Notes: generated by a model not told the origin, from the sequence alone. DNA of 64,000 nucleotides from Streptomyces sp. B21-083 (GCF_036898825.1 NZ_JARUND010000002.1:3968001-4032000); one strand, 5' to 3'; counted from the stretch's first letter, positions 41,888-52,399 are shown. Translations and numbers: made by a program.

Positions 41888-44800
41888 TCAGACCTCTTCG
41901 ACGCTGCTCGGCTCACGCCGGGACAGGTCGATGCCGAGTTCCTCCGCCGCGCGGAAGACGTCCTCGTCGGTGTCACGCATTTCGATGGACATACCGTCAC
42001 TGGACAGCACCTCCACGTTGAGGCAGAGAGACTGCATCTCCTTGATGAGCACCTTGAAGGACTCGGGGATGCCGGGCTCGGGGATGTTCTCGCCCTTGAC
42101 GATGGCCTCGTAGACCTTCACGCGGCCGGTCACGTCGTCGGACTTGATGGTCAGCAGCTCCTGGAGGGCGTATGCGGCGCCGTATGCCTCCAGCGCCCAC
42201 ACCTCCATCTCGCCGAATCGCTGGCCACCGAACTGGGCCTTACCACCCAGCGGCTGCTGGGTGATCATCGAGTACGGACCGGTCGAACGGGCGTGGAGCT
42301 TGTCGTCGACCAGGTGGTGGAGCTTGAGGATGTACATGTAGCCGACGGAGACGGGCTCCGGGAACGGCTCTCCGGAACGGCCGTCGAACAGCGGCGCCTT
42401 ACCGGTCGGGAGCACCATGCGCGATCCGTCGCGGTTCGGGATCGTGTGGTTCAGCAGACCGGCCAGCTCGTCCTCACGCGCACCGTCGAAGACGGGGGTG
42501 GCGACGTTGGTGCCGGGGGCGACGACGTCGGCCCCGATCTCCTGGAGGCGCTGCGCCCAGTCGTCCGCGAGGCCGGAGACGTCCCAGCCGCGACTGGCGA
42601 GCCAGCCGAGGTGGATCTCCAGCACCTGTCCCGGGTTCATTCGGGACGGCACACCCAGCGGGTTGAGGATGATGTCGACCGGAGTTCCGTCCTCGAGGAA
42701 CGGCATGTCCTCGATCGGAAGGATCTTCGAAATAACACCCTTGTTGCCGTGGCGGCCGGCGAGCTTGTCACCGTCCGTGATCTTGCGCTTCTGCGCCACG
42801 TAGACCCGAACCAGCTGGTTCACGCCCGGCGGCAGCTCGTCGCCCTCCTCACGGTCGAAGACGCGGACGCCGATGACCTTGCCGATCTCGCCGTGCGGCA
42901 CCTTCAGCGAGGTGTCGCGCACTTCGCGCGCCTTCTCACCGAAGATCGCGCGGAGCAGGCGCTCCTCGGGGGTCAGCTCGGTCTCGCCCTTGGGCGTGAC
43001 CTTGCCGACGAGGATGTCGCCGGCGACGACCTCGGCACCGATGCGGATGATGCCGCGCTCGTCGAGGTCGGCGAGGACCTCCTCGGAGACGTTCGGGATG
43101 TCCCGGGTGATCTCCTCGGGGCCGAGCTTGGTGTCACGGGCGTCGACCTCGTGCTCCTCGATGTGGATCGAGGAGAGGACGTCGTCCTGTACGAGGCGCT
43201 GCGACAGGATGATCGCGTCCTCGTAGTTGTGACCCTCCCACGGCATGAAGGCGACGAGCAGGTTCTTGCCCAGCGCCATCTCGCCTTCCTGGGTGGCCGG
43301 CCCGTCGGCGAGAACCTGGTGCTCGACGACCCGGTCGCCCTCGTTGACGACAACCTTCTGGTTGACCGAGGTGCCCTGGTTGGAGCGCGAGAACTTCGCG
43401 ATGCGGTACGTGGTGTACGTACCGTCGTCGTTGGCGACGGTGACGTAGTCCGCGGAGACCTCCTGGACCACACCCGCCTTCTCGGCCTTGATGACGTCGC
43501 CGGCGTCGACGGCGCAGCGGTACTCCATGCCCGTACCGACGAGGGGAGCCTCGGCGGTGATCAGCGGCACGGCCTGGCGCATCATGTTCGCGCCCATGAG
43601 GGCACGGTTGGCGTCGTCGTGCTCCAGGAAGGGGATCATCGCGGTCGCGACGGACACCATCTGGCGCGGGGAGACGTCCATGTAGTCGACGTCGTCGCCG
43701 GGGATGTAGTCGATCTCGCCGCCACGGCGGCGGACGAGAACGCGGGACTCCTCGAAGCGCATGTCCTCGGAGAGGATCGCGTTCGCCTGGGCGATCACGA
43801 ACCGGTCCTCTTCGTCGGCCGTGAGGTAGTCGACGTCGTCGGTGACGACACCCTCGACGACCTTGCGGTACGGCGTCTCGACGAAGCCGAAGGCGTTGAC
43901 CCGGCCGTAGGAGGCGAGCGAGCCGATCAGACCGATGTTCGGGCCTTCAGGGGTCTCGATCGGGCACATGCGGCCGTAGTGCGAGGGGTGCACGTCACGG
44001 ACCTCGAAGCCGGCCCGCTCACGGGAGAGACCACCCGGGCCGAGCGCCGACAGACGACGCTTGTGGGTGAGACCCGACAGCGGGTTGTTCTGGTCCATGA
44101 ACTGCGACAGCTGGCTGGTGCCGAAGAACTCCTTGATGGAGGCGACGACCGGCCTGATGTTGATCAGGGTCTGCGGCGTGATCGCCTCGACGTCCTGAGT
44201 CGTCATGCGCTCGCGGACGACTCGCTCCATACGCGCCAGACCCGTACGGACCTGGTTCTGGATGAGCTCGCCGACGTTGCGCAGACGACGGTTGCCGAAG
44301 TGGTCGATGTCGTCGGTCTCGACGACCATCGACGTCCCGTTGTTGCCAACGGTCTCGGTCTCACCGGCGTGCAGCTTCACCAGGTACTTGATCGTCGAGA
44401 TGATGTCCTCGACGGTCAGCACACCGGCGTTCAGCGGGGCCTCGCCACCCAGCTTCTTGTTGACCTTGTAACGGCCGACCTTGGCGAGGTCATAGCGCTT
44501 CGGGTTGAAGTAGAGGTTCTCCAGAAGCGTCTGCGCGGCCTCACGGGTCGGCGGCTCGCCAGGGCGGAGCTTGCGGTAGATGTCGAGCAGCGCGTCGTCC
44601 TGGCCCTGGGTGTGGTCCTTCTCCAGGGTGGCGCGCATCGACTCGTACTCGCCGAACTCCTCGAGGATCTGCTCGGTCGTCCAGCCGAGAGCCTTGAGGA
44701 GGACGGTGACGGACTGCTTGCGCTTGCGGTCGATGCGGACACCGACCATGTCGCGCTTGTCGATCTCCATCTCCAGCCAGGCACCCCGGGAGGGGATCAC

Positions 44801-45370
44801 CTTGGAGGCGAAGATGTCCTTGTCGGACGTCTTGTCGATGGAGGAGTCGAAGTAGACACCCGGCGAACGGACCAGCTGCGACACGACGACACGCTCGGTG
44901 CCGTTGATGACGAAGGTGCCCTTGTTGGTCATGAGCGGGAAGTCGCCCATGAAGACCGTCTGGGACTTGATCTCGCCGGTCTCGTTGTTGGTGAACTCGG
45001 CCGTGACGAAGAGGGGCGCGGAGTACGTGAAGTCGCGGTCCTTGCACTCGTCGATCGAGTTCTTCGGAGGCTCGAAACGGTGGTCGCGGAACGTCAGGGA
45101 CATCGACCCGGAGAAGTCCTCGATCGGGGAGATCTCCTCGAAGATCTCCTCCAGACCGGACTTGGTGGGGACGTCCTGTCCGCTGTCCAGAGCCGCCTCG
45201 ACACGAGCCTTCCATGCGGCGTTACCGAGCAGCCAGTCGAAGCTCTCGGTTTGCAGCGCAAGAAGGTTCGGAACCTCGAGGGGCTCCTTGATCTTTGCAA
45301 AAGAGATGCGCAGCGGGGCAGTGCTGGCGCCATGGTTCGTATTCGCGGAGGCAGTGCGCGAGGCGGCCAA
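41888..45370 (-). CDS. rpoB: DNA-directed RNA polymerase subunit beta
   Basis: 1160 aa from a TTG start at 45370 ([11 protein letters not shown] when initiated), chosen because AAGGA lies about eight bases upstream and it matches the remembered S. coelicolor length of 1161. Longer in-frame starts lie in the leader. The rifampicin region is wild-type-like ([20 protein letters not shown] followed by [11 protein letters not shown], about residues 418-445). The C-terminus, including [20 protein letters not shown], is complete. Confidence 0.98.
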   Translation of the reverse strand: MAASRTASANTNHGASTAPLRISFAKIKEPLEVPNLLALQTESFDWLLGNAAWKARVEAALDSGQDVPTKSGLEEIFEEISPIEDFSGSMSLTFRDHRFEPPKNSIDECKDRDFTYSAPLFVTAEFTNNETGEIKSQTVFMGDFPLMTNKGTFVINGTERVVVSQLVRSPGVYFDSSIDKTSDKDIFASKVIPSRGAWLEMEIDKRDMVGVRIDRKRKQSVTVLLKALGWTTEQILEEFGEYESMRATLEKDHTQGQDDALLDIYRKLRPGEPPTREAAQTLLENLYFNPKRYDLAKVGRYKVNKKLGGEAPLNAGVLTVEDIISTIKYLVKLHAGETETVGNNGTSMVVETDDIDHFGNRRLRNVGELIQNQVRTGLARMERVVRERMTTQDVEAITPQTLINIRPVVASIKEFFGTSQLSQFMDQNNPLSGLTHKRRLSALGPGGLSRERAGFEVRDVHPSHYGRMCPIETPEGPNIGLIGSLASYGRVNAFGFVETPYRKVVEGVVTDDVDYLTADEEDRFVIAQANAILSEDMRFEESRVLVRRRGGEIDYIPGDDVDYMDVSPRQMVSVATAMIPFLEHDDANRALMGANMMRQAVPLITAEAPLVGTGMEYRCAVDAGDVIKAEKAGVVQEVSADYVTVANDDGTYTTYRIAKFSRSNQGTSVNQKVVVNEGDRVVEHQVLADGPATQEGEMALGKNLLVAFMPWEGHNYEDAIILSQRLVQDDVLSSIHIEEHEVDARDTKLGPEEITRDIPNVSEEVLADLDERGIIRIGAEVVAGDILVGKVTPKGETELTPEERLLRAIFGEKAREVRDTSLKVPHGEIGKVIGVRVFDREEGDELPPGVNQLVRVYVAQKRKITDGDKLAGRHGNKGVISKILPIEDMPFLEDGTPVDIILNPLGVPSRMNPGQVLEIHLGWLASRGWDVSGLADDWAQRLQEIGADVVAPGTNVATPVFDGAREDELAGLLNHTIPNRDGSRMVLPTGKAPLFDGRSGEPFPEPVSVGYMYILKLHHLVDDKLHARSTGPYSMITQQPLGGKAQFGGQRFGEMEVWALEAYGAAYALQELLTIKSDDVTGRVKVYEAIVKGENIPEPGIPESFKVLIKEMQSLCLNVEVLSSDGMSIEMRDTDEDVFRAAEELGIDLSRREPSSVEEV

Positions 45371-45554
45371 GAGGGGGTCCTTCCGAGGGCTCGGACTCAC
45401 TACGCGCGTACCGGCCCCCCACAGGGGCACAGAGACGGGCATTCCACGACCAGCCGGAAAGGGCCAGGTCGGAGAAGGTCCGATCGTCGGTGCTCAAGCG
45501 AGGGCATGCCCCTGGTGACGGGCAGGAGGCAGCTAACAGGCAGCGCAAAGGGTC

Positions 45555-45583
45555 AGTGTAGCCACTAGGCTCACTGATGTCCA
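45555..45583 (-). promoter_or_regulatory. Putative rpoB promoter
   Basis: -35 TGGACA (45583-45578), 17-bp spacer, -10 TACACT (45560-45555). One mismatch in -35; a good HrdB-type promoter, start near 45547. Confidence 0.6.
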
Positions 45584-45877
45584 GTGCGGGTTTTTGAAGA
45601 CCCTCGTTGCTCTCAACCCCTGCTGCAAGCCACGCCCTCGATGCACATCGATACTGCCCTCTTCGCCACCGATCCATGCCTCGGATTCGGATCGTTGTGA
45701 CGACGCGTCCTGAGAATTGCGCGCTCCGTGCGGTTCGTCAAGGCCTCCGAGCCCGAACCCGGTGCTGCCATCGTCACGTGCGGCACAGCATCAGGGGCGT
45801 CCGGAGGCACGACGAAGATCACCTTACTCGCCGTCACCGAGCCTGCAAGGCAGCCACGACCCGACCCCTCGAACGCC

Positions 45878-45911
45878 GAAGAGCGACCACCCAGATGGAT
45901 GATCGCTCTTC
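45878..45911 (-). terminator. Second hairpin after rplL
   Basis: GAAGAGCGA (45878-45886) pairs with TCGCTCTTC (45903-45911) around a 16-nt loop. Together with the hairpin at 45926-45947, it forms a likely terminator or attenuator for rplJL. Confidence 0.6.
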
Positions 45912-45925
45912 ACTGCGTCAGCGTT

Positions 45926-45947
45926 ACAGGGCTACGAGAAGCCCTGT
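45926..45947 (-). terminator. First hairpin after rplL
   Basis: ACAGGGCT (45926-45933) pairs with AGCCCTGT (45940-45947) across six bases, 16 nt beyond the rplL stop. Confidence 0.6.
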
Positions 45948-45963
45948 GTCACCGCGAGTCGAG

Positions 45964-46347
45964 TTACTTGACCTCGACCGAGGCGCCGGCGGCCTTGAGG
46001 GACTCGGCAGCCTTCTCGGCGGCCTCCTTGGCGACCTTCTCGAGAACGGGCTTCGGGGCGCCGTCCACGAGGTCCTTGGCCTCCTTGAGACCCAGCGAGG
46101 TCAGCTCACGCACGACCTTGATGACCTGGATCTTCTTCTCGCCGGCGCCGGTGAGGACGACGTCGAACTCGTCCTGCTCCTCGACGGCCTCAGCGGCGGC
46201 GGCGGGGCCGGCCGGGGCAGCGGCGACCGCGGCGGCGGCGGTGACGTCGAACTTCTCCTCGAAGGCCTTAACGAACTCGGAGAGCTCGATGAGGGTGAGG
46301 GTCTCGAACTGCGCGAGCAGCTCTTCCTGGGACAGCTTCGTCGCCAT
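45964..46347 (-). CDS. rplL: 50S ribosomal protein L7/L12
   Basis: 127-aa stalk protein, [20 protein letters not shown], with the N-terminal dimerisation domain, Ala-rich hinge and C-terminal factor-binding domain ([20 protein letters not shown]). Binds L10 in multiple copies and recruits translation GTPases. It is 109 nt after rplJ. Confidence 0.98.
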   Translation of the reverse strand: MATKLSQEELLAQFETLTLIELSEFVKAFEEKFDVTAAAAVAAAPAGPAAAAEAVEEQDEFDVVLTGAGEKKIQVIKVVRELTSLGLKEAKDLVDGAPKPVLEKVAKEAAEKAAESLKAAGASVEVK

Positions 46348-46456
46348 GATGGGCGATCCTTCCAGTCGTTCGGCAGGTGCCGATGTAAGTGTCGGCGGGC
46401 GTACGTTCGGCCCGCGTCGACCGCCGCGTCAGGCGACGGTCAGAGTGCGAGCCGAA

Positions 46457-46987
46457 TTACTCGGCACCGCCCTGCTCGGCCAGCTTGACCCGAAGCGCCT
46501 CCGCGGTGCGGACGAACTTCGACGGAAGCGCCTGGAGGAGCGAGGCAGTCTGCGACTGCTTGCCCTTCATGGCGCCCGCCAGCTTGGCGAGCAGAACCTC
46601 GCGGGACTCGAGGTCCGCAAGCTTCTTGATCTCGTCGGCGGACAGCGCCTTACCGTCAAGGACACCGCCCTTGATGACGAGGTTCGGGTTGTCCTTGGCG
46701 AAGTCACGAAGACCCTTCGCCGACGTCACCGGGTCACCGGTGATGAAGGCAACCGCCGTCGGACCGTTGAACAGGTCGTCGAGCGTCGAGATCCCGGCCT
46801 CGTTGGCCGCGATCTTGGTCAGCGTGTTCTTCACCACGGCGTACTGGGCGTCTTCACCGAGCGAACGACGCAGCGTCTTGAGCTGCGCCACGGTGAGACC
46901 CCGGTACTCGGTCAGCACAGCGGCGTTCGAGCTACGGAACTGGTCCGCGAGCTCGGCTACCGCGGCAGCCTTGTCGGGCCTTGCCAT
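46457..46987 (-). CDS. rplJ: 50S ribosomal protein L10
   Basis: 176-aa L10, scaffold of the stalk and in many bacteria autoregulator of rplJL. Starts [20 protein letters not shown] with conserved [19 protein letters not shown]. Followed by rplL, with a long leader carrying a terminator-like hairpin. Confidence 0.98.
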   Translation of the reverse strand: MARPDKAAAVAELADQFRSSNAAVLTEYRGLTVAQLKTLRRSLGEDAQYAVVKNTLTKIAANEAGISTLDDLFNGPTAVAFITGDPVTSAKGLRDFAKDNPNLVIKGGVLDGKALSADEIKKLADLESREVLLAKLAGAMKGKQSQTASLLQALPSKFVRTAEALRVKLAEQGGAE

Positions 46988-47044
46988 AAGCGTGGCCTCC
47001 TTCCGGGTGATGAGGACCGCTCAGAAGGAGACTGGGAAAACGAA

Positions 47045-47071
47045 ACGCCCCGGCGCAGGCGCACGGGGCGT
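47045..47071 (-). promoter_or_regulatory. Attenuator-like hairpin in rplJ leader
   Basis: ACGCCCCG (47045-47052) pairs with CGGGGCGT (47064-47071). On the minus transcript the stem is followed by TTCGTTTTCCC, a terminator-like U-rich tail. Confidence 0.6.
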
Positions 47072-47221
47072 GAGCTCGACCAACCGAATTCCGTGAGCGG
47101 ATTCCGTCCGGGAGCACTTCCACAGTCACCTACGCGGGTCGTCCGCAATTCAGCGGATCCTTCGGTCACCGAGCCTTCTTACGAAGACAAGGCAACGACC
47201 AGCGGTCTTTGGCTTCTCGAG

Positions 47222-47251
47222 GAGAGTACGTGAGGGCGTCCCTCCCAAGCA
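47222..47251 (-). promoter_or_regulatory. Candidate rplJ promoter
   Basis: -35 TTGCTT (47251-47246), 18-bp spacer, -10 TACTCT (47227-47222). It lies immediately after the terminator of the upstream lipoprotein gene. Confidence 0.4.
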
Positions 47252-47253
47252 AA

Positions 47254-47274
47254 TCCGCGCCCCTCAGGGGCGCG
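47254..47274 (-). terminator. Terminator after 279-aa lipoprotein gene
   Basis: CCGCGCCCCT (47254-47263) and its exact complement (47265-47274): 10 bp almost without a loop, so three or so inner bases will open. On the minus strand it is followed by ATTTGCTTGG. A compact, strong stem 28 nt past the stop. Confidence 0.7.
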
Positions 47275-47301
47275 GGGCTGGTTCTACCGGCGGAGCGATG
47301 G

Positions 47302-48141
47302 CTAACCCTGCTGGGCGCCCTTCATCATCTCCGCCAGGTCGGCGACCTCCTTGGCGGGCGGGGCGGCGATCGTCACCGGCTTGTTGAAGTCGTCGAAGGT
47401 GATCGTCATGTCGAGGGGGCCCTTGTCGGCCGCGCCGCGCATCCGGAACTGCTTGGTGACGTCACCCTCGCCGATCCACATGTCCATCGTGAACTTGTCG
47501 ATGCCCAGCTTCTCGTACTGCTCAAGGCTCTTCTCGCGCTGCTCGCGGGTCACCTTGCTCTGGGACTTGAGCGAGGCGCGGAACTGGTCGAGGGTGACCG
47601 TGCCCTGGTAGTGGGTGGTCTTCACCCCGTCCACGGTCTCCTCGCCGACCTCTTTCACGTCCTTGGAGCCGGTGAGGAAGGTGGACTCCTGGGCCGGGTT
47701 CTTGTCGGCCTGCCCTGCGGCCCCGAGAGACTCACCTGCGGCGCCCATCGCGGCCATGTCGAACTTGATCCAGCGCTTGCCGTCCATCTCCTTGGCGGCG
47801 GCAGCGCCCCCGCCTATGAACATCGCCTTGTCGACGAGACGGATCTCGGCGGTGCCGTCGGCGCCCTTGTCGAGGGCGGAGATCTTCATGCTCATCGCCA
47901 CGTCGGGCTTGAGGCGCATCTTGGCCTCGGCCTTGACGCGGCCCTCCTCGGGCACCTTGCCGGTCATCCGGTAGCTGAGGGAGGTGATGTCCTCCACGTT
48001 CTTCGCCGCCTTGGCGACAGCCGCCGCCGGCGTCATCTTCGGCGACTCCTCCGAGGAGCCCTTGGAACAGGCGACAGCGCCGGCACCGAGAAGCAGCACA
48101 GCGAGGCCTACACGTCCTGCACGCACAGAAGAAGCACCCAT
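47302..48141 (-). CDS. LppX/LprG-like lipoprotein 1
   Basis: 279 aa, ATG at 48141 with GGGGG before it. Basic N-terminus, hydrophobic core and lipobox [13 protein letters not shown], then a LolA/LppX-type sheet ([19 protein letters not shown] ... [20 protein letters not shown]). Such proteins are lipid carriers or sensory envelope proteins. The adjacent 303-aa lipoprotein is a diverged paralogue. Ends 28 nt before a terminator. Confidence 0.83.
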   Translation of the reverse strand: MGASSVRAGRVGLAVLLLGAGAVACSKGSSEESPKMTPAAAVAKAAKNVEDITSLSYRMTGKVPEEGRVKAEAKMRLKPDVAMSMKISALDKGADGTAEIRLVDKAMFIGGGAAAAKEMDGKRWIKFDMAAMGAAGESLGAAGQADKNPAQESTFLTGSKDVKEVGEETVDGVKTTHYQGTVTLDQFRASLKSQSKVTREQREKSLEQYEKLGIDKFTMDMWIGEGDVTKQFRMRGAADKGPLDMTITFDDFNKPVTIAAPPAKEVADLAEMMKGAQQG

Positions 48142-48198
48142 GATTCCCCCCAAGGAACATTGCGAACACACGGTCGATTCACAGAAACGAACGTGAGC

Positions 48199-49110
48199 CT
48201 AACCCGGTGGGGCCGACGAGGCCTCCGAATTCCCCAACAGCTCCTTGAAGTCCACGGTGTCCCCGCCCCCCGGTGCCACGACCCCGGCCTTCACTCCGTA
48301 CGCGCTGTAGAACGCCGTCGACGACATCCGCCCGCTCGCCAGTTCGCCCCGTTCGACCTTCTTGACCAGCAGGTTCCGGTCGTTGACCCAGATGTCGACC
48401 GTCTCGGTGGTGACGCCGGCCTGGACGAGCTGGTCCTTGAGGGCCGAGTCGGCGAGGGCGGCCACCTCGACCGTGCCCGAGTAGCGCGTCGTACGTTCTC
48501 CGCGCACCGTCTCCGTCCCGGCCCTGCGGACGTCACCGGAGGCCAGCAGCAGCTTGACCGGCTGGACGGGGGCGGTGTTGTGCAGCTGGTCCTTCAGATA
48601 CGTCCCCGAGCCGCCCGGCAGGTCCGCCAGGTCGTCGTAGGCGTACCTGATCCAGTGCTTGCCGTGCATCTGGGCGGCGAACTTGTCACCGACCTTGGCG
48701 TAGTAGGCGTCGGGCAGCAGCCGGGCCTCCATGGAGGAGCTGTTGAGCGCCCGCATGGACTCGGCCAGTTCTCCGCCGGTGTAGGTGATGCTGAGCTTGC
48801 CGATCGGCCGCCCGGCCCAGCCGAGGACGCCGGCCGTCCGCATGGAGAGCAGGTCGCCCATGACGGAGGAGGAGCTGACCCGGGCGGAACCGGCCCGGTC
48901 GGTGGCCTTCTCGACGGCGTGCAGCGCGGCGGCCGTACGCGCGTCGAGGTGTCCCGTGCTCCGGGTCGGCTCGGCGCCCTCGCCGTCGGATCCCCCGGAG
49001 AAACTGCACGCCGACATCGCCATGCCGGCCGCGACCAGCGCGGCGGTCACCGCGACCGGCCGGGCTCCTCGCCGCAGGCCCCGTATACCCCGTACGTCGC
49101 TGTCCCTCAT
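48199..49110 (-). CDS. LppX/LprG-like lipoprotein 2
   Basis: 303 aa, ATG at 49110 preceded by GGGGGA. The signal runs MRDSDVRGIRGLRRG ... AALVAAGMAMSAC with the lipobox cysteine. C-terminal half shares ETVRGERTTRYSGTVEVA and the DIWVNDRNLLVKKVERG pattern with its neighbour, indicating an ancient duplication. Lipid anchored on the outer face of the membrane; ligand unknown. Confidence 0.82.
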   Translation of the reverse strand: MRDSDVRGIRGLRRGARPVAVTAALVAAGMAMSACSFSGGSDGEGAEPTRSTGHLDARTAAALHAVEKATDRAGSARVSSSSVMGDLLSMRTAGVLGWAGRPIGKLSITYTGGELAESMRALNSSSMEARLLPDAYYAKVGDKFAAQMHGKHWIRYAYDDLADLPGGSGTYLKDQLHNTAPVQPVKLLLASGDVRRAGTETVRGERTTRYSGTVEVAALADSALKDQLVQAGVTTETVDIWVNDRNLLVKKVERGELASGRMSSTAFYSAYGVKAGVVAPGGGDTVDFKELLGNSEASSAPPG

Positions 49111-49160
49111 CCGGTCCCCCACCCCCTCGTACACCCCGTGATCTTCACGCTAACCCCTCG

Positions 49161-49208
49161 GTACGACAACGGGCCCCGCACCTCGAAAGGTTGCGGGGCC
49201 CGTCGTAC
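49161..49208 (-). terminator. rplK-rplA terminator
   Basis: CGGGCCCCGCA (49170-49180) pairs with TGCGGGGCCCG (49192-49202), extended outside by GTACGA / TCGTAC. Located 37 nt after rplA; a very stable stem that may also stop divergent read-through. Confidence 0.85.
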
Positions 49209-49244
49209 GAACGCGAACGCGCGACTACCGGGGTGAGCGTTGGC

Positions 49245-49970
49245 TCAGACGGCGGCCGGGTCCTCCTCGACGAGGAGGTTGCGGGTGCGGTTGGGGTCGA
49301 GCGGGACGCCGGGGCCGATCGTGGTGCTGAGGGCGGCCTTCTTGATGTAACGACCCTTGGCGGCGGACGGCTTCAGACGGAGGATCTCCTCCAGCGCGGC
49401 GCCGTAGTTCTCCACCAGCTTGGTGTCGTCGAACGACGTCTTGCCGATGATGAAGTGCAGGTTCGAGTGCTTGTCGACGCGGAACTCGATCTTGCCGCCC
49501 TTGATCTCGGTGACAGCCTTGACCACGTCCGGGGTCACGGTGCCCGTCTTCGGGTTCGGCATCAGACCACGCGGGCCGAGGACGCGGCCGAGGCGGCCGA
49601 CCTTGCCCATGAGGTCCGGGGTGGCGACGACGGCGTCGAAGTCCAGACGGCCCTTCGCCACCTCGTCGATCAGTTCGTCGGAGCCGACGATGTCGGCGCC
49701 AGCGGCGGTCGCGGCCTCGGCACGGTCACCGGTCGCGAAGACCAGGACCCGGGCGGTCTTACCGGTGCCGTGCGGGAGGTTCACGGTGCCACGGACCATC
49801 TGGTCGGCCTTGCGCGGGTCGACACCCAGGCGGAAGGCGACCTCGACGGTGCCGTCGAACTTGCTCGTGGAGGTCTCCTTGGCGAGACGGACGGCCTCGA
49901 GCGGGGCGTAGAGCTTGTCCCGGTCGATCTTGGCGTCCGCAGCGCGGAGAGACTTGCTGCGCTTGCTCAC
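49245..49970 (-). CDS. rplA: 50S ribosomal protein L1
   Basis: 241-aa L1, [20 protein letters not shown], with both domains and the signature [20 protein letters not shown]1 forms the mobile stalk guiding E-site tRNA release; in E. coli it autorepresses rplKA. 82 nt after rplK. Confidence 0.98.
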   Translation of the reverse strand: MSKRSKSLRAADAKIDRDKLYAPLEAVRLAKETSTSKFDGTVEVAFRLGVDPRKADQMVRGTVNLPHGTGKTARVLVFATGDRAEAATAAGADIVGSDELIDEVAKGRLDFDAVVATPDLMGKVGRLGRVLGPRGLMPNPKTGTVTPDVVKAVTEIKGGKIEFRVDKHSNLHFIIGKTSFDDTKLVENYGAALEEILRLKPSAAKGRYIKKAALSTTIGPGVPLDPNRTRNLLVEEDPAAV

Positions 49971-50052
49971 TACTGCTCCTGTGTGTTCTGAGGAGTCGTG
50001 GTACGGACCGAGCAGGTCCTGCCACGTACTACAAGGCTTACGAGGGTGGGGC

Positions 50053-50487
50053 TCAGCCCTCGACCGTGATGCCCATCGAACGGGCGGTGCCGGCGATGAT
50101 CTTCGACGCGGCGTCCAGGTCGTTGGCGTTCAGGTCGGGGAGCTTGGTCGTGGCGATCTCGCGGACCTGCGCCTGGGTGATCTTGGCGACCTTGGTCTTG
50201 TGCGGCTCGCCGGAGCCCTTCTCGACACCCGCGGCCTTGAGGATCATCTTCGCGGCCGGCGGCGTCTTGGTGATGAAGGTGAAGGAGCGGTCTTCGTAGA
50301 CCGTGATCTCCACCGGGATCACCCAGCCACGCTGCGACTCGGTCGCGGCGTTGTAGGCCTTGCAGAACTCCATGATGTTGACGCCGTGCTGACCGAGCGC
50401 GGGCCCGACCGGCGGAGCGGGGTTGGCCGCACCGGCGTTGATCTGGAGCTTGATGAGCCCCGTGACCTTCTTCTTCTTGGGAGGCAT
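50053..50487 (-). CDS. rplK: 50S ribosomal protein L11
   Basis: 144-aa L11 from ATG 50487 ([20 protein letters not shown]), matching the normal length; an upstream extension lies in the leader. L11 binds the GTPase-associated region and is the thiostrepton target site with 23S rRNA; also needed for RelA-dependent stringent response. Conserved [15 protein letters not shown] is present. Confidence 0.98.
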
Positions 50488-50526
50488 TCCGGGTCCTCTA
50501 TCTTCGTTTTTCTTCGGTCTTCGCTG

Positions 50527-50573
50527 TGCCCGACAGAAGCCGGGCAACCGCACCACGATAAACGACACCGTGG
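50527..50573 (-). promoter_or_regulatory. Tandem hairpins in rplK leader
   Basis: TGCCCG (50527-50532)/CGGGCA (50541-50546) and CCACG (50553-50557)/CGTGG (50569-50573) are two short stems just before rplK. Either could mimic an rRNA site for L1 or L11 autoregulation; unproven. Confidence 0.35.
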
Positions 50574-50590
50574 CGAGGCGTGAAACCGAG

Positions 50591-50625
50591 CAGGTCAGGC
50601 CAGCTACGAGAGCCGACCTGACCTG
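50591..50625 (-). terminator. Hairpin after nusG
   Basis: CAGGTCAGG (50591-50599) pairs with CCTGACCTG (50617-50625) across 17 bases, beginning 21 nt after the nusG stop. Likely terminator or attenuator before the rplK leader. Confidence 0.5.
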
Positions 50626-50645
50626 GACGGAAACTAAGGGGCGTG

Positions 50646-51557
50646 CTAGTTCTTCTGGATCTGGTCGAACGACAGCTCGACCGGGGTCTCGCGGCCGAAG
50701 ATCTCGACGAGGCCCTTGACCTTCTTCGAGTCGGCGTTGATCTCGTTGATGGTCGCCTGCAGCGTCGCGAACGGGCCGTCCGTGACGGTGACCGAGTCGC
50801 CGACCTCGAAGTCCAGCACCTGGACCTCGAGCTTGCGGGCCGGAGCCGGCCTGCCCTCGGCCTCGGCGAGCTCACGGGCGGCCTTCTCCTCGGCCTCCGG
50901 AGCGAGCATCTTGACGATCTCGTCCAGGGTCAGCGGGTACGGGTCGTAGGCGTTGCCCACGAAGCCGGTGACACCGGGGGTGTTGCGGACGACGCCCCAG
51001 GACTCGTTCGTCAGGTCCATGCGGACGAGAACGTATCCGGGGAGCTTGTTCTGGCGGACCGTCTTGCGCTCGCCGTTCTTGATCTGCGCGACCTCTTCCT
51101 GCGGCACCTCGGCCGCGAAGATGAAGTCCTCGACGTTCAGAGAGACGGCACGCTGTTCGAGGTTGGTCTTCACACGGTTCTCGTAACCGGCGTACGTGTG
51201 GATGACGTACCACTCGCCGGGGAGCGTGCGCAGTTCCTCGCGGAGGGCCTCGACGGGGTCGACGGGCTCGGCGGCCTCTTCTTCGGCTTCCTCAGCCTCG
51301 GCTTCGGCGTCGTCCTCGGACTCGTCGGTCTCGTCCTCGACGAGCTCTTCGTCCTCGTCGGCGTCGGCCTCGGCCACATCGCCGTCCTCATCCTCATCGG
51401 CCTCGATGTGGATGGCGTCTTCCTCGGCGGGCTCTCCCACGGCGGCGTCCGCAGCGTCGACCTCGTCCTCGACCTCGTCAACGCCCTCGACGATGTCGAG
51501 CTCGTCATCCACGGACTCGTCCGGCACGATGGCGTCGTTCAGGTTCGGGTCAGACAC
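50646..51557 (-). CDS. nusG: Transcription termination/antitermination factor NusG
   Basis: 303 aa. Long acidic N-terminal extension (about 118 residues, rich in Asp/Glu: [16 protein letters not shown]), then the NGN domain ([20 protein letters not shown] ... [15 protein letters not shown]) and C-terminal KOW domain ([20 protein letters not shown]). NusG couples RNA polymerase to Rho and the ribosome. The acidic extension is usual in actinomycetes. Preceded by secE. Confidence 0.98.
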   Translation of the reverse strand: MSDPNLNDAIVPDESVDDELDIVEGVDEVEDEVDAADAAVGEPAEEDAIHIEADEDEDGDVAEADADEDEELVEDETDESEDDAEAEAEEAEEEAAEPVDPVEALREELRTLPGEWYVIHTYAGYENRVKTNLEQRAVSLNVEDFIFAAEVPQEEVAQIKNGERKTVRQNKLPGYVLVRMDLTNESWGVVRNTPGVTGFVGNAYDPYPLTLDEIVKMLAPEAEEKAARELAEAEGRPAPARKLEVQVLDFEVGDSVTVTDGPFATLQATINEINADSKKVKGLVEIFGRETPVELSFDQIQKN

Positions 51558-51600
51558 GGTGGCTGCTTCTTCCTGGATACATGTGGGTGGAACATGCGAA

Positions 51601-51624
51601 AGGGGCGCCGCACCCGGCGCCCTT
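51601..51624 (-). terminator. Hairpin between secE and nusG
   Basis: AGGGGCGCC (51601-51609) pairs with GGCGCCCTT (51616-51624), with one bulged G, and can be extended by GAA/TTC. Possible attenuator in the secE-nusG spacer. Confidence 0.5.
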
Positions 51625-51634
51625 CGCTCTTGGC

Positions 51635-51922
51635 TCAGCCGAAGACGTACTTGGCGGCTTTGTTGAGGCCAAAGTCAATCACAGTCACCAGGCCGATCAT
51701 GACGATCACAAAGACGATCACCACGGTCGTGTACGTCGTCAGCTGGTTACGCGTCGGCCAGACGACCTTGCGGAGCTCCGCGACGATCTGGCGGTAGAAG
51801 ACCGCGAGACGCTTCAGCGGGCCCTTCTTGGCGCGCTTACCGCCCTTGCGAGTCTTCTTGTCCGACTCGGGCGCCTCATCCTGGGCATCAGGCATATCGA
51901 TGGAGCCCACGGCGTCCGCCAT
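51635..51922 (-). CDS. secE: Preprotein translocase subunit SecE
   Basis: 95 aa with a charged N-terminus ([20 protein letters not shown]), amphipathic helix ([20 protein letters not shown]) and a single C-terminal TM helix ([18 protein letters not shown]). Clamps SecY; conserved K-V-x-W-P. Lies downstream of tRNA-Trp and 77 nt before nusG. Confidence 0.97.
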   Translation of the reverse strand: MADAVGSIDMPDAQDEAPESDKKTRKGGKRAKKGPLKRLAVFYRQIVAELRKVVWPTRNQLTTYTTVVIVFVIVMIGLVTVIDFGLNKAAKYVFG

Positions 51923-52031
51923 TCGTCCTCACCTGTTCCCGGGTCGTGGCCGTGCCGCGCCCGGTCCGAGCCGCACGGCGGTGCATTGCAGTACGTACAT
52001 GCGCACACAGCCTGGTGACAGGCGTGTGTAG

Positions 52032-52104
52032 CAGGGCCGGAGGGACTTGAACCCCCAACCGCTGGTTTTGGAGACCAGTGCTCTACCAATTGAGCTACGA
52101 CCCT
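52032..52104 (-). tRNA. tRNA-Trp (CCA anticodon)
   Basis: 73 nt on the minus strand. Acceptor AGGGTCG pairs with CGGCCCT (one G-T), D-arm GCTCAATTGGTAGAGC, anticodon arm CTGGT-CTCCAAA-ACCAG with CCA, T-arm GGGGG-TTCAAGT-CCCTC, discriminator G. No encoded CCA end. Immediately upstream of secE, as in other actinobacteria. Confidence 0.97.
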
Positions 52105-52399
52105 TTGTGGTTACTCCAACGTACCGTACCCGTCCGGATGCTCGGTGTGCACCGGATAAGCGCGGGCCGCTGAAGGCCAACGAGGTGAGAGTGTACGTGC
52201 TCCGGAGCCGGTCGTCGAACAGAAAGCGCCCGCAGGACCGTTGTCGGCGGAAGATCGCCCAGCCCAGGCGCCGGATCCGGACGCATGTTCAGCCGTCCGC
52301 CCGACCCCGCGCACTTCAAGCGTCCCACCGGTGGTCCGGTCTGACCAATAGGTGAAACCCGTGTGCCGGGGAGGTTTCCGGTCTGAAACGATGGGCACC

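Larger units (their letters stand above)
45371..45963 (-). promoter_or_regulatory. rplL-rpoB intergenic region with rpoB leader
   Basis: 593 nt without a gene. It contains two post-rplL hairpins (45878-45911 and 45926-45947), the putative rpoB promoter (45555-45583), and a leader of about 177 nt. Such a leader would allow rpoB expression independently of rplJL. Confidence 0.5.
46988..47301 (-). promoter_or_regulatory. rplJ leader and upstream region
   Basis: 314 nt without an ORF. Contains the lipoprotein terminator (47254-47274), a candidate promoter (47222-47251), and an attenuator-like hairpin (47045-47071) 58 nt before rplJ. This layout is typical of L10-type leaders, where L10 (with L7/L12) binds RNA; a precise L10-leader structure was not verified. 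Confidence 0.5.

Noticed and set aside
45371..45442. Extended RpoB N-terminus from an upstream start
   Set aside because: Lacks homology; TTG at 45370 with a Shine-Dalgarno matches the expected start.
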